Below, one piece after another: positions 1 through 6,642 of a DNA stretch of 12,818 nucleotides; position 1 is the first letter of the stretch; each line of letters starts with the position of its first letter. The stretch comes from CAZIPZ01 sp964541075 (GTDB taxonomy: Bacteria; Acidobacteriota; Terriglobia; 20CM-2-55-15): assembly GCA_964541075.1 (NCBI GenBank), contig CAZIPZ010000111.1, positions 1 to 12,818 of the forward strand, read 5' to 3'. The notes under the pieces are model-generated. The model ran no database searches. It was not told the DNA's origin and saw only the letters and a program-made list of their open reading frames with translations. The translations under genes and the position numbers were made by a program.

Positions 1-32
1 TGGTCAATCAATGGTAGTCGGCAAACGCACGA

Positions 33-72
33 GGACCATTCGCTGTGGGGCTTTAAGCCGACTGAATGGTCC
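33..72. repeat. 9-bp perfect inverted repeat with inner hairpin
   Basis: GGACCATTC (33-41) is exactly complementary to GAATGGTCC (64-72). Inside lies a second small hairpin, GGCT-TTA-AGCC (49-59). A competing 7-bp pairing joins AGTCGGC (16-22) to GCCGACT (57-63). No T-run follows on either strand, so this is not a standard intrinsic terminator. It lies about 85 bp beyond the last gene of the minus-strand cluster. Nothing else was recognised in 1-155. Confidence 0.4.
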
Positions 73-155
73 GAATTTGGGACGGATTGAAATGAAGAAA
101 TGCGGGCTGGGAAGCTCACACCATGAAATGTCCGACGCCTCAGTGATAGAAGGAG

Positions 156-389
156 TCACTCCTGTTCGGGAGCTTCACCGTCACCAGCGTCATCTAACAT
201 CCATTCCGGAGGAGGCTGTGGACCAGGCCGTATTCCCGCGACATCAGGATCTTCGTCCTTGGAACGCGGTGGCGCGTTGGCTTTTCGCTCGCGAGCCTCA
301 GCTCGACGCTGTTCCTTTTCCTTATTTCGATCCAGCCTGGCTTTCTCGCGCGCTCGCTTATTCGCTGTAGGCCGTGATTGTTTTGCCAT
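156..389 (-). CDS. Small highly charged protein of unknown function (77 aa)
   Basis: I do not recognise a function. Residues 1-43 are very rich in Lys, Arg and Glu and should form one long charged helix, starting MAKQSRPTANKRAREKARL. The tail (44-77) is rich in Pro, Asp and Glu and looks disordered. There is no signal peptide, membrane segment or cysteine. Short proteins opening with a similar (M)xKxSRPTxxKR pattern occur as conserved hypotheticals in soil bacteria, from memory. The start is well supported: AAGGAG lies 5 bases before the ATG. It follows cysA by 70 bp on the same strand, so it may be the last gene of the sulfate unit or an independent gene. The basic N-terminus could bind nucleic acid or ribosomes, but that is a guess. 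Confidence 0.7.
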   Translation of the reverse strand: MAKQSRPTANKRAREKARLDRNKEKEQRRAEARERKANAPPRSKDEDPDVAGIRPGPQPPPEWMLDDAGDGEAPEQE

Positions 390-459
390 TTGAGCTCCTT
401 GATCAGAGTCTGGAGGTCATCCATCTACAGGTCGATTGTGTCCGAACATTCGCCTTTCA

Positions 460-1560
460 TCAAATCTGATAGTTGAGCGGCTTCTCCGATGAATCGGCAA
501 TGAACACACGCATCTGGCGTGGTTTGACGAAAACATGTTCGCCCATCTTGAGATTCAGCTCGCGTTGGCGATCTTTGGCGAGTTCCGCTTCAAGCATCTG
601 AGAATTGTCGGTTCGTTTGAGTTGTAATTTTACGTTCGGACCGACCGCCTGAATGTAGACGATCATCGCTTCGATCGCTTCGCCGCCGTTTCGCTCGCGA
701 AAAATTTCCATCTCATGAGGCCGCGCGAATGCAACGGCAGGCGAATCCGGCGCGTTGTGATGTTCAGGCGCGTCCACTTCGAGATGCCCTATCTGAGCCT
801 TGCCTGATTCCACACGGCCGTGAAATAGATTCACATTTCCAAGAAATCGATACACGAAGGCGTTAGCAGGATGCTCGTAGACGTTTTCAGGAGTTCCGAT
901 CTGTTCGATACGCCCTTGATCCATTATCGCGACCCGGTCGGATACTTCCATCGCTTCTTCTTGATCGTGTGTCACAAAGACGCACGCGACATGAATTTCG
1001 TCATGCAACCGTCGAAGCCACATCCGAAGTTCCTTCCGAACACGAGCATCCAGGGCGCCAAAGGGTTCATCCAAAAGCAAGACCTTCGGCTCGACAGCGA
1101 GAGCTCGCGCCAGCGCAATGCGCTGACGCTGCCCCCCTGACAACTGCGCAGGATAGCGGTCCGCTAAAGGATCCAGTTGAACGAGCTTCAGCAGAGCCAT
1201 GACCTTTTCTCGAATCTCCGGCTTAGTTGGGCGGCTTCGCCGCGGCCGCACTTTGAGACCGAAAGCGACGTTTTCGAATACCGTCATGTGGCGGAACAGC
1301 GCGTAGTGCTGGAAGACGAAACCTACAGATCGCTCTCGGGCCGACCTCGAACTGGCGTCCTCACCATTTAAGAGGATAGCGCCCGAATCGGGAAAATCCA
1401 GGCCGGCGATAATTCGAAGCAAAGTGGTCTTGCCAGATCCCGAAGGCCCTAATAACGCCACGAGTTCGCCGTCCTTCACGCTTAAATCAACGTTCTTGAG
1501 CGCTTCGAAATTACCGAATCTTTTGGAGATATTTCGAACTTCTATTCCCATCCGGGCCAT
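460..1560 (-). CDS. cysA: CysA, sulfate ABC transporter ATP-binding protein
   Basis: Cytoplasmic ATPase subunit that powers sulfate (and possibly thiosulfate) import through CysT-CysW. All ABC motifs are present in order: Walker A GPSGSGKTT (38-46), Q-loop around Q84, signature LSGGQRQR (140-147), Walker B VLLLDEP (160-166), D-loop GALD (168-171) and switch His198. The C-terminal part, after about residue 235, is the extra beta domain (TOBE-like) typical of the CysA/MalK group. The length, 366 aa, is normal for CysA. It is 34 bp downstream of cysW on the same strand, so almost certainly co-transcribed. The annotated ATG has only a weak GGA just before it. The ATG at codon 4 (1551) has a GGA at better spacing and is a realistic alternative start. 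Confidence 0.95.
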   Translation of the reverse strand: MARMGIEVRNISKRFGNFEALKNVDLSVKDGELVALLGPSGSGKTTLLRIIAGLDFPDSGAILLNGEDASSRSARERSVGFVFQHYALFRHMTVFENVAFGLKVRPRRSRPTKPEIREKVMALLKLVQLDPLADRYPAQLSGGQRQRIALARALAVEPKVLLLDEPFGALDARVRKELRMWLRRLHDEIHVACVFVTHDQEEAMEVSDRVAIMDQGRIEQIGTPENVYEHPANAFVYRFLGNVNLFHGRVESGKAQIGHLEVDAPEHHNAPDSPAVAFARPHEMEIFRERNGGEAIEAMIVYIQAVGPNVKLQLKRTDNSQMLEAELAKDRQRELNLKMGEHVFVKPRQMRVFIADSSEKPLNYQI

Positions 1561-1594
1561 TCCAAACTGAACCTACAAACCAAACCCGGTATTG

Positions 1595-2422
1595 TCATCC
1601 TTCTGAGGTCTTCCATTCCACGATTTTTTTCACGATCAATGTAACGAGCGCGAGCAATGTCAGAAGAGAGGCCACAGCGAAGGCCCCAACGTAGTTATAC
1701 TCGTTATAAAGAATTTCCACATGCAACGGAATGGTGTTGGTCTCTCCCCGGATGTGTCCGGATACAACGGATACGGCGCCGAACTCGCCCATCGCCCGCG
1801 CCGTACATAGAATAACGCCGTACAGAAGACCCCATTTAATGTTGGGTAAGGTCACTCGAAAGAACGTCTGCCAGCCGCCCGCCCCGAGCACCATCGCCGC
1901 TTCTTCTTCTTCCCTACCCTGGGCTTGCATGAGTGGAATAACTTCATGCGCTACAAAAGGAACAGTCACAAACATGGTAGCGAGAACGATTCCCGGCAGC
2001 GCAAAAATGATCTGCACATCTCGATCGGCGAGCCATGGTCCCATCCATCCCTGCAGACCAAACAGCAGGACGAAGATGAGACCGGATATCACCGGGGAGA
2101 CGGCAAAAGGCAAATCGATCAGGGTCAGAAGCAAGTTTCTGCCGCGGAAATCAAACTTTGCAATCGACCATGCCGCCGCGAGGCCGAATAGCGTGTTTAG
2201 AGGAACGGCAATTGCCGCCGTCATCAACGTTAGGTAGACAGCCGATCGCGCATCCGGTTCCTTAATCGCTTCCCAGTACAGGTTCCACCCCTGCGCAAAT
2301 GCCTCTGCAAATACGGCCACCAGCGGCGTCACCAAGAACACCGCAAGAAACAGCAGGGCAATCAGCACAAGAAGCCAGCGCACGCCCGCCCCGACTGCCG
2401 GACTTAATGGACGCTTCTTCAC
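1595..2422 (-). CDS. cysW: CysW, sulfate ABC transporter permease
   Basis: Inner-membrane permease that pairs with CysT to form the sulfate channel. About six hydrophobic segments are visible, the first at residues 15-38. The cytoplasmic EAA loop that docks onto the ATPase is at about 172-194 (EEEEAAMVLGAGGWQTFFRV, ending at the LP of TLPN). It is followed by the family-typical ARAMGEFGAVSVVSG stretch. At 275 aa it has the usual length. The start codon is GTG at 2422, one base after the cysT stop. An AGGAG 7 bases upstream lies inside the last codons of cysT, which indicates translational coupling. It is the second permease in the order sbp-cysT-cysW-cysA. Confidence 0.95.
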   Translation of the reverse strand: MKKRPLSPAVGAGVRWLLVLIALLFLAVFLVTPLVAVFAEAFAQGWNLYWEAIKEPDARSAVYLTLMTAAIAVPLNTLFGLAAAWSIAKFDFRGRNLLLTLIDLPFAVSPVISGLIFVLLFGLQGWMGPWLADRDVQIIFALPGIVLATMFVTVPFVAHEVIPLMQAQGREEEEAAMVLGAGGWQTFFRVTLPNIKWGLLYGVILCTARAMGEFGAVSVVSGHIRGETNTIPLHVEILYNEYNYVGAFAVASLLTLLALVTLIVKKIVEWKTSEG

Positions 2423-2423
2423 A

Positions 2424-3251
2424 TCAAAGCTCCTGATAACGCCGGCTTCTCGCCTGGAGCAGGTTGATGCACAACAACATAGAGAAAGACAACACCAGCA
2501 TGACGACCGCGATGGCCGTGGCTCCTGCGTAGTCGTATTGCTCCAGTTTGGTGATGATCAGCAGGGATGTGATTTCAGTCCGCATCGGCATGTTTCCGGA
2601 AATAAAAACCACCGATCCGTATTCCCCCAGTGCGCGCGCAAACGCCAATGCAAAACCGGTCAGCAACGCAGGCAGCACTGTTGGCATGATGACCATTGAA
2701 AAGGTTTGCCACCGGCTCGCGCCGAGACTTCGGGCGGCGTCCTCAATCTCCGCGTCCAGATCTTCGAGGACAGGCTGGACACTGCGGACAACGAACGGTA
2801 GCCCGACAAATGTTAAGGCGACCAAAACCCCGAGCGGCGTGAAAGCCACCTTGACGCCCAACTGCTCAAGATATCGTCCGATCCAACCGTTCTCGGAATA
2901 GATTGCGGTCAAAGCAATACCTGCGACTGCCGTAGGCAGCGCAAACGGCAAGTCCACAAGAGCATCGATCACCCGTTTTCCAAAAAAGTCGTACCGCGCG
3001 AGAACCCATGCCACCAAAAGGCCGAACACGGCATTGATCAGAGCGCCCAGAAACGACGCGCCAAGCGTCAGCCTATATGCAGCGATCAAGCGCGGCGCTG
3101 TGATCGTCTCCCAGAATGTAGTCCAGCCGCCCGTTGCCGCACGCAAAAATACGGCGCTCAAGGGGATGAGTACGAGGAGACTCAAGTATCCAAGGGTTAA
3201 TCCCGTAGATATGCGAAAGCCCGGAAGAATGTTTCGCCTATTCGCTTTCAT
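2424..3251 (-). CDS. cysT: CysT (CysU), sulfate ABC transporter permease
   Basis: First permease subunit of the sulfate importer. It has about six membrane segments, beginning with 17-38. The EAA loop is at about 168-190 (EIEDAARSLGASRWQTFSMV, then IMP), followed by ARALGEYGSVVFISGNMP, which is highly typical of CysT. The length, 275 aa, is normal. It lies 44 bp downstream of sbp, and that gap is largely filled by a strong hairpin (3262-3287). No clear Shine-Dalgarno sequence precedes the ATG (GAAATCCATAC), so translation may be weak or depend on coupling. That would fit a permease needed in far lower amounts than the binding protein. It is separated from cysW by a single base. Confidence 0.95.
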   Translation of the reverse strand: MKANRRNILPGFRISTGLTLGYLSLLVLIPLSAVFLRAATGGWTTFWETITAPRLIAAYRLTLGASFLGALINAVFGLLVAWVLARYDFFGKRVIDALVDLPFALPTAVAGIALTAIYSENGWIGRYLEQLGVKVAFTPLGVLVALTFVGLPFVVRSVQPVLEDLDAEIEDAARSLGASRWQTFSMVIMPTVLPALLTGFALAFARALGEYGSVVFISGNMPMRTEITSLLIITKLEQYDYAGATAIAVVMLVLSFSMLLCINLLQARSRRYQEL

Positions 3252-3261
3252 GTATGGATTT

Positions 3262-3287
3262 CAAGTCCGGGCCGAAGCCCGGACTTG
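3262..3287 (-). promoter_or_regulatory. Stable C(UUCG)G hairpin between sbp and cysT
   Basis: On the minus strand CAAGTCCGGGC, TTCG, GCCCGGACTTG forms a perfect 11-bp stem closed by a C(UUCG)G tetraloop, among the most stable RNA hairpins known. It starts a few bases after the sbp stop and ends 10 nt before the cysT ATG. The following bases (AAATCCATAC) are not a U-tract, so it is unlikely to be a full intrinsic terminator. By analogy with other binding-protein operons, it probably protects the 3' end of the sbp message or limits read-through, lowering permease output relative to Sbp. That role is inferred. Confidence 0.75.
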
Positions 3288-3295
3288 GTAGGGAA

Positions 3296-4303
3296 TCAGC
3301 TGCCCGGTTGATAGATCTGATCGAAAACGCCGCCGTCGTCAAAATGCTTCTTCTGAGCCTTCTGCCAGCCGCCAAATACTTCGTCGATCGTAAACAGCAT
3401 GATGACCGGGAATTGCTTGGAGTACTTGTCAGCAACGGACTTCAGAGATGGGCGGTAATAGTTCTTTGCTCCGATTTCCTGTCCCTGCTCTGTGTACAAA
3501 AATTCGAGGTAGGCCTTTGCGAGCGCAGCCGTACCATGTTTGGCGGCCACTTTGTCCACGACGGCGACGGGAGGTTCGGCGAGAATGCTCATTGAAGGCA
3601 CGACAATTTCGAACTTCTGTTTCCCCAATTCATTGACTGCCAGGAAGGCTTCGTTCTCCCAACCAACCAGAACGTCTCCTATTCCCCGCTGAACAAAGGT
3701 TGTGGTCGATCCGCGCGCGCCCGAGTCCAGGACCGGCACATTCTTGTACACCTGTCTGACGAATTCCTTGGCTTTGTTTTCATCGTTTCCGTTCTTTCGA
3801 AGCGCGAATCCCCAAGCAGCCAGGTAATTCCAGCGAGCGCCGCCTGAGGTTTTCGGGTTCGGCATAATGACGGAAATGCCGGAACGCGTCAGGTCGTTCC
3901 AATCTTTGATCTGTTTAGGATTTCCCTTCCGCACGAGAAAAACAATTGTCGACCTGAATGGCGTGCTGTTGTTCGGCAGTCGTGACTGCCAGTTCTTTGG
4001 TAGGAGGCCGGCGCGTTCCGCAATTGCATCAATATCGTATGCGAGCGCCAAGGTGACCAGGTCGGCCTGCAGACCATCGATCACCGAACGAGCTTGCTTT
4101 CCTGAACCGCCATGGGAGGACCTGACATTCACAGCTGCGCCAGTCTTCGCCTTCCAACTGGCGCTGAATGCCGCAGTAATGTCTTCGTAGAGTTCGCGAG
4201 TTGGATCGTACGAAACATTCAGCAGTTGCGTTTGGGCCGAGACGGAACCTGCAAGAACCAACGCCAGAGCAATTATCAGTGCGATTTTCTTGAACTTTGT
4301 CAT
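3296..4303 (-). CDS. sbp: Sbp, periplasmic sulfate-binding protein
   Basis: Periplasmic substrate-binding protein that captures sulfate and delivers it to CysT-CysW. Residues 1-23 form a signal peptide (KKIA followed by a hydrophobic core), with likely cleavage after SVSA. Family signatures are plain: NVSYDPTRELY (29-39), SHGGSGKQARSVIDGLQAD (63-81), TLALAYDIDA (84-93), NPKTSGGARWNYLAAWG in the middle, and the C-terminal LFTIDEVFGGW. At 335 aa it is standard length. There is no lipobox cysteine, so it should be soluble. The ATG is preceded by GGGTGA at about 5 bases. It sits 14 bp after the porin gene and upstream of cysTWA. The family also includes thiosulfate-preferring CysP, so substrate preference is not settled by sequence alone. 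Confidence 0.94.
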   Translation of the reverse strand: MTKFKKIALIIALALVLAGSVSAQTQLLNVSYDPTRELYEDITAAFSASWKAKTGAAVNVRSSHGGSGKQARSVIDGLQADLVTLALAYDIDAIAERAGLLPKNWQSRLPNNSTPFRSTIVFLVRKGNPKQIKDWNDLTRSGISVIMPNPKTSGGARWNYLAAWGFALRKNGNDENKAKEFVRQVYKNVPVLDSGARGSTTTFVQRGIGDVLVGWENEAFLAVNELGKQKFEIVVPSMSILAEPPVAVVDKVAAKHGTAALAKAYLEFLYTEQGQEIGAKNYYRPSLKSVADKYSKQFPVIMLFTIDEVFGGWQKAQKKHFDDGGVFDQIYQPGS

Positions 4304-4317
4304 ATGTCACCCAATTG

Positions 4318-5793
4318 TTAAAAAGCCAATTGACTACGGAAAAGGACGACGTTCTCAGGCGGCCGGTTGCTGTAGCCGTTGAAAACAGTTCGCTCAAATG
4401 TGGCGTACGTCTTGATAAAACCAGTGGGAAACCAGTTTGCGCCGACTGTGAACGACCGCGCCTGTCGGCTTGCATTGACCCCAGCCAATCCCAGATCGAA
4501 GACTTTTCGGTCAACGGTCAGAACGGTGTAGCGTCCGACGAGTTGTATTCCTCCCCAGCGTCCATTAACCGGATCGAAGTTGTTCCTCGGCCGAATACCT
4601 CTGTCGGAGGCCGGTTCCCCCGTCAACACGTAGGAAGCCGTGGCCTCCCATGCCTGATTGTTAACATCTGCATTAACGCCTGTGCGACTTACGGTCTGAC
4701 GCGACCGCATGTACTCTGCAAATCCTCCGAACGATTTGTAGTAGTAAAACAGCGCCGGCGAGACGCGATGCCGATCGCCATTCGCCGTCGTTGTAGGAGC
4801 GTAATTAAAGTAGGTTTGCCCGACTGAAGTCCTGAACGATGGCAGTGAGCCATTTTGGGTTCCGCTCGACCCACCGGCTTGAAATCCGAATCCACTCAGA
4901 ACGCCTGCAGGAGTCTTTGCCGAACGGAAAGGCTGCAAGACAACGCGGCCAGCCAGATCTTTGTTGTTATTGGTGTCGATTTCCGTGGTTAAGCTCGATC
5001 CGTCGGGTATGCCATTGAACACTCCTCCGGCATAAAAAATTTTTCCACCAACAACATCGCCCTGGACCTGAAAGCCGATATCCCTGTTTGGCACCAGACT
5101 CGAGGCTAGCGCACGTTCGGGAAAAAACAGAAACGCATCACCCATCAGGAGTTCATAGCCAACAGGGGTTTTGTCCTTGCCGGCTCGCACTCGGAACTTC
5201 GGTGAGAAACGGATATCAAAGTACGCATCCTGAACGACGCTCGCGCCATTCCCGAAATCGGGCATAACTTTGAAATCGAAGTACCTGCCCACGCGTCCCG
5301 TGAATGTGGGACGGAGCTTTCGGATGGTGAATGTGTTTGTAATCGGCTTCGGACTATCGAGCGAAAATCGTCCATCCGCCTGGGCGACCATGCCGAAACT
5401 CAAACGGTAGTCGCCATTACTGGACTGAAGAATGAACCCGTCGGCGCCGGCAACAACGACTGGCGAGGAAGACGCTCTTGCCGCAAAATCTTCCTGCGCG
5501 AGTTCACGCTTCCGCTCGACGACCCGGATCTTTTGATCGAGACTCTCGATTTGAGCGGCAATATCCAGGCCGGATTCCGCCGCAGCCGCAGTCGTTGAGG
5601 TCGGCAGATTCAGACGAGCTTCAACGGCATTCATCCGCTTCTCCAGGCCGGTGAGTTTCTCGATGACAAAGTCCAGTTTGGCTTCGAGTGATTTGCCCGC
5701 GTTCAGGTCCTGCGCCAGTACAGTCCGCCCCTTCGCCATCCAAGCCAATAGGAGAAGCAATAAAAGAGCGCGATTGATCTTTGTGACATTCAT
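4318..5793 (-). CDS. OprO/OprP-type outer-membrane porin, probably for sulfate
   Basis: Outer-membrane beta-barrel protein resembling the phosphate-selective porin O and P family. Residues 1-27 are a signal peptide (cleavage near VLA|Q). Two charged coiled-coil segments follow (about 35-63 and 78-105). From about 115 onward there are alternating aromatic strands with porin-like features such as FTIRKLRPTFTGRVGRYFDF, KVMPDFGNG and ARVRAGK-like KFRVRAGKDKTPVGYELLMG. The last residue is Phe, the usual signal for barrel insertion. At 491 aa it is within the family range. It lies 96 bp after the DUF2292 gene and 14 bp before sbp, on the same strand. This context argues for sulfate rather than phosphate as substrate; that is inference. 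A Shine-Dalgarno site is weak (CTGGAAAT, far from the ATG). Confidence 0.85.
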   Translation of the reverse strand: MNVTKINRALLLLLLLAWMAKGRTVLAQDLNAGKSLEAKLDFVIEKLTGLEKRMNAVEARLNLPTSTTAAAAESGLDIAAQIESLDQKIRVVERKRELAQEDFAARASSSPVVVAGADGFILQSSNGDYRLSFGMVAQADGRFSLDSPKPITNTFTIRKLRPTFTGRVGRYFDFKVMPDFGNGASVVQDAYFDIRFSPKFRVRAGKDKTPVGYELLMGDAFLFFPERALASSLVPNRDIGFQVQGDVVGGKIFYAGGVFNGIPDGSSLTTEIDTNNNKDLAGRVVLQPFRSAKTPAGVLSGFGFQAGGSSGTQNGSLPSFRTSVGQTYFNYAPTTTANGDRHRVSPALFYYYKSFGGFAEYMRSRQTVSRTGVNADVNNQAWEATASYVLTGEPASDRGIRPRNNFDPVNGRWGGIQLVGRYTVLTVDRKVFDLGLAGVNASRQARSFTVGANWFPTGFIKTYATFERTVFNGYSNRPPENVVLFRSQLAF

Positions 5794-5889
5794 TGTGTGA
5801 ATTTCCAGAAAGTTCGGAAGCTCTTCGGTCGTCCGGTAAAGCTCCGAGGGATCCGTGTTTCGACCTCCGGCGTATCCGGCCGGTCCCCT

Positions 5890-6105
5890 TCAATCTTGAG
5901 GATCATTTCTGTAGCTGTCGATATCGGCATGGAGACGGATCTTTTCATGACGCTCAAAGCGAACAACCTGCGAATCGTGAATCACTATCTCCAGAGAACC
6001 GTATCGGATTCCGTCCATCGCCTTGAGAATCTTTGCCGCCAGTTCCGACCTAGATCCCGAGTTCTCTGTCATTCCCGACTTCCCCACGGCAGAGTTCTTG
6101 TTCAT
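5890..6105 (-). CDS. oscA: YezD/OscA-family small protein (DUF2292)
   Basis: A 71-aa cytoplasmic protein with the DUF2292 (YezD) core. It has a helix at about 20-31 followed by GIRYGSLEIVIHDSQVV (32-48) and ERHEKIRL (51-58), which should form a small beta-sheet. The first 19 residues look disordered, and an internal ATG at codon 12 is an alternative start. AGAGGA lies about 8 bases before the chosen ATG. From memory, the Pseudomonas relative OscA is encoded beside sbp and the sulfate transporter and was linked to the sulfur-starvation response and chromate resistance. Its biochemical role is unknown. Its position here, between an Rrf2 regulator and the porin/sbp/cysTWA genes, matches that association. 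The 96 bp before the porin gene hold no gene, only weak imperfect pairing. Confidence 0.85.
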   Translation of the reverse strand: MNKNSAVGKSGMTENSGSRSELAAKILKAMDGIRYGSLEIVIHDSQVVRFERHEKIRLHADIDSYRNDPQD

Positions 6106-6126
6106 TTCTTGATCCTCTCGACCGTT

Positions 6127-6138
6127 TTAGTAGACTAA
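6127..6138. promoter_or_regulatory. Candidate Rrf2 operator before the DUF2292 gene
   Basis: TTAGT-AG-ACTAA is a perfect 5-2-5 palindrome in the 47-bp gap between the regulator gene and the DUF2292 gene. It shares AGTAGA and the same spacing with a second site over the -10 box of the regulator (6631-6642). On the minus strand a weak promoter (TTGAAT, 18-bp spacer, TACTAA) would overlap it. The sequence is visible; binding by the neighbouring Rrf2 protein is inferred. Confidence 0.5.
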
Positions 6139-6152
6139 TCTCGCAAAACAAT

Positions 6153-6611
6153 TCAAATATGGTACATCGCGGTTTGAACCCGGGGGCTGAGTTTCGGCAT
6201 CCGACCCAGAACGTCCGTCAAGGTTGTCCCATCCAAAATTCTGGCTGTAGCATCTCGTACGTCTTTGATTACATCGCGGATGCCGCAAGTGGAAGGCTCG
6301 GGACAATCATCGCATGGGCGATATGCTGTCTTGCTTGCGCAAGGCAAAAGGGCTATTGGACCATCAACCGCACGAATCAATTCGCCAATAGTGATAAGGT
6401 CCGGAGGCTTTCCAAGATAATAGCCGCCTCCCTTTCCCTTTTTGCTCAGTAAAATTCCACGCCGCTTCAGATCCAAAAGGATCGCTTCTAGGAATTTCTT
6501 TGGAATCTTTTGCGTCGTCGCCAGTTCCGAGATTAAGACTGGCCCCTTGCCGTACTGGCGAGCTAATACAAGGGCTGCACGCAATCCGTACTTGGCTTTC
6601 ATTGAGAGCAT
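6153..6611 (-). CDS. Rrf2-family transcriptional regulator with four cysteines
   Basis: DNA-binding regulator of the Rrf2 (IscR/CymR/NsrR) family. The winged helix-turn-helix occupies about residues 1-66: MKAKYGLRAALVLAR, then ISELATTQKIPKKFLEAIL as recognition region, and KGKGGGYYLGKP as wing. GELIRAVDGPIALLPC follows, as in the family. Cysteines are C91, C100, C103 and C109, in the region where IscR and NsrR bind Fe-S, but with four Cys and a CxxC that IscR lacks. It may therefore hold a cluster or respond through thiols. At 152 aa it is normal length. The ATG at 6611 has GGGA about 9 bases upstream; the ATG at codon 4 is possible. As the first gene of the sulfate unit it is probably its local, autoregulated repressor. 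A CymR-like role in sulfur control is inferred from context. Confidence 0.92.
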   Translation of the reverse strand: MLSMKAKYGLRAALVLARQYGKGPVLISELATTQKIPKKFLEAILLDLKRRGILLSKKGKGGGYYLGKPPDLITIGELIRAVDGPIALLPCASKTAYRPCDDCPEPSTCGIRDVIKDVRDATARILDGTTLTDVLGRMPKLSPRVQTAMYHI

Positions 6612-6630
6612 TCGCTAATTCCCTATCAAA

Positions 6631-6642
6631 AAAGTAGATTTT
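6631..6642. promoter_or_regulatory. Candidate Rrf2 autoregulatory operator
   Basis: AAAGT-AG-ATTTT is an imperfect 5-2-5 palindrome (4 of 5 arm positions pair). It shares AGTAGA and spacing with the perfect palindrome at 6127-6138. It overlaps the -10 box at 6639-6644, where a bound repressor would block transcription of the regulator and the genes behind it. Binding is inferred. Confidence 0.4.

Noticed and set aside
11..370. Plus-strand open frame of 119 codons
   Set aside because: It overlaps the better-supported 77-aa minus-strand gene, has no good ribosome-binding site and its product has no recognisable composition or motif.
1731..2237. 168-codon plus-strand frame inside cysW
   Set aside because: It is antisense to a clear permease gene, and the Thr/Ile/Pro-rich product looks like a mirror of membrane-segment codons.
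3262..3287. Intrinsic terminator splitting sbp from cysTWA
   Set aside because: The stem is excellent but no U-tract follows, and the genes clearly belong to one transporter.
4029..4827. Frames of 161 codons (minus, 4029-4514) and 176 codons (plus, 4297-4827)
   Set aside because: Both overlap the sbp and porin genes in other frames, which carry unmistakable family signatures.
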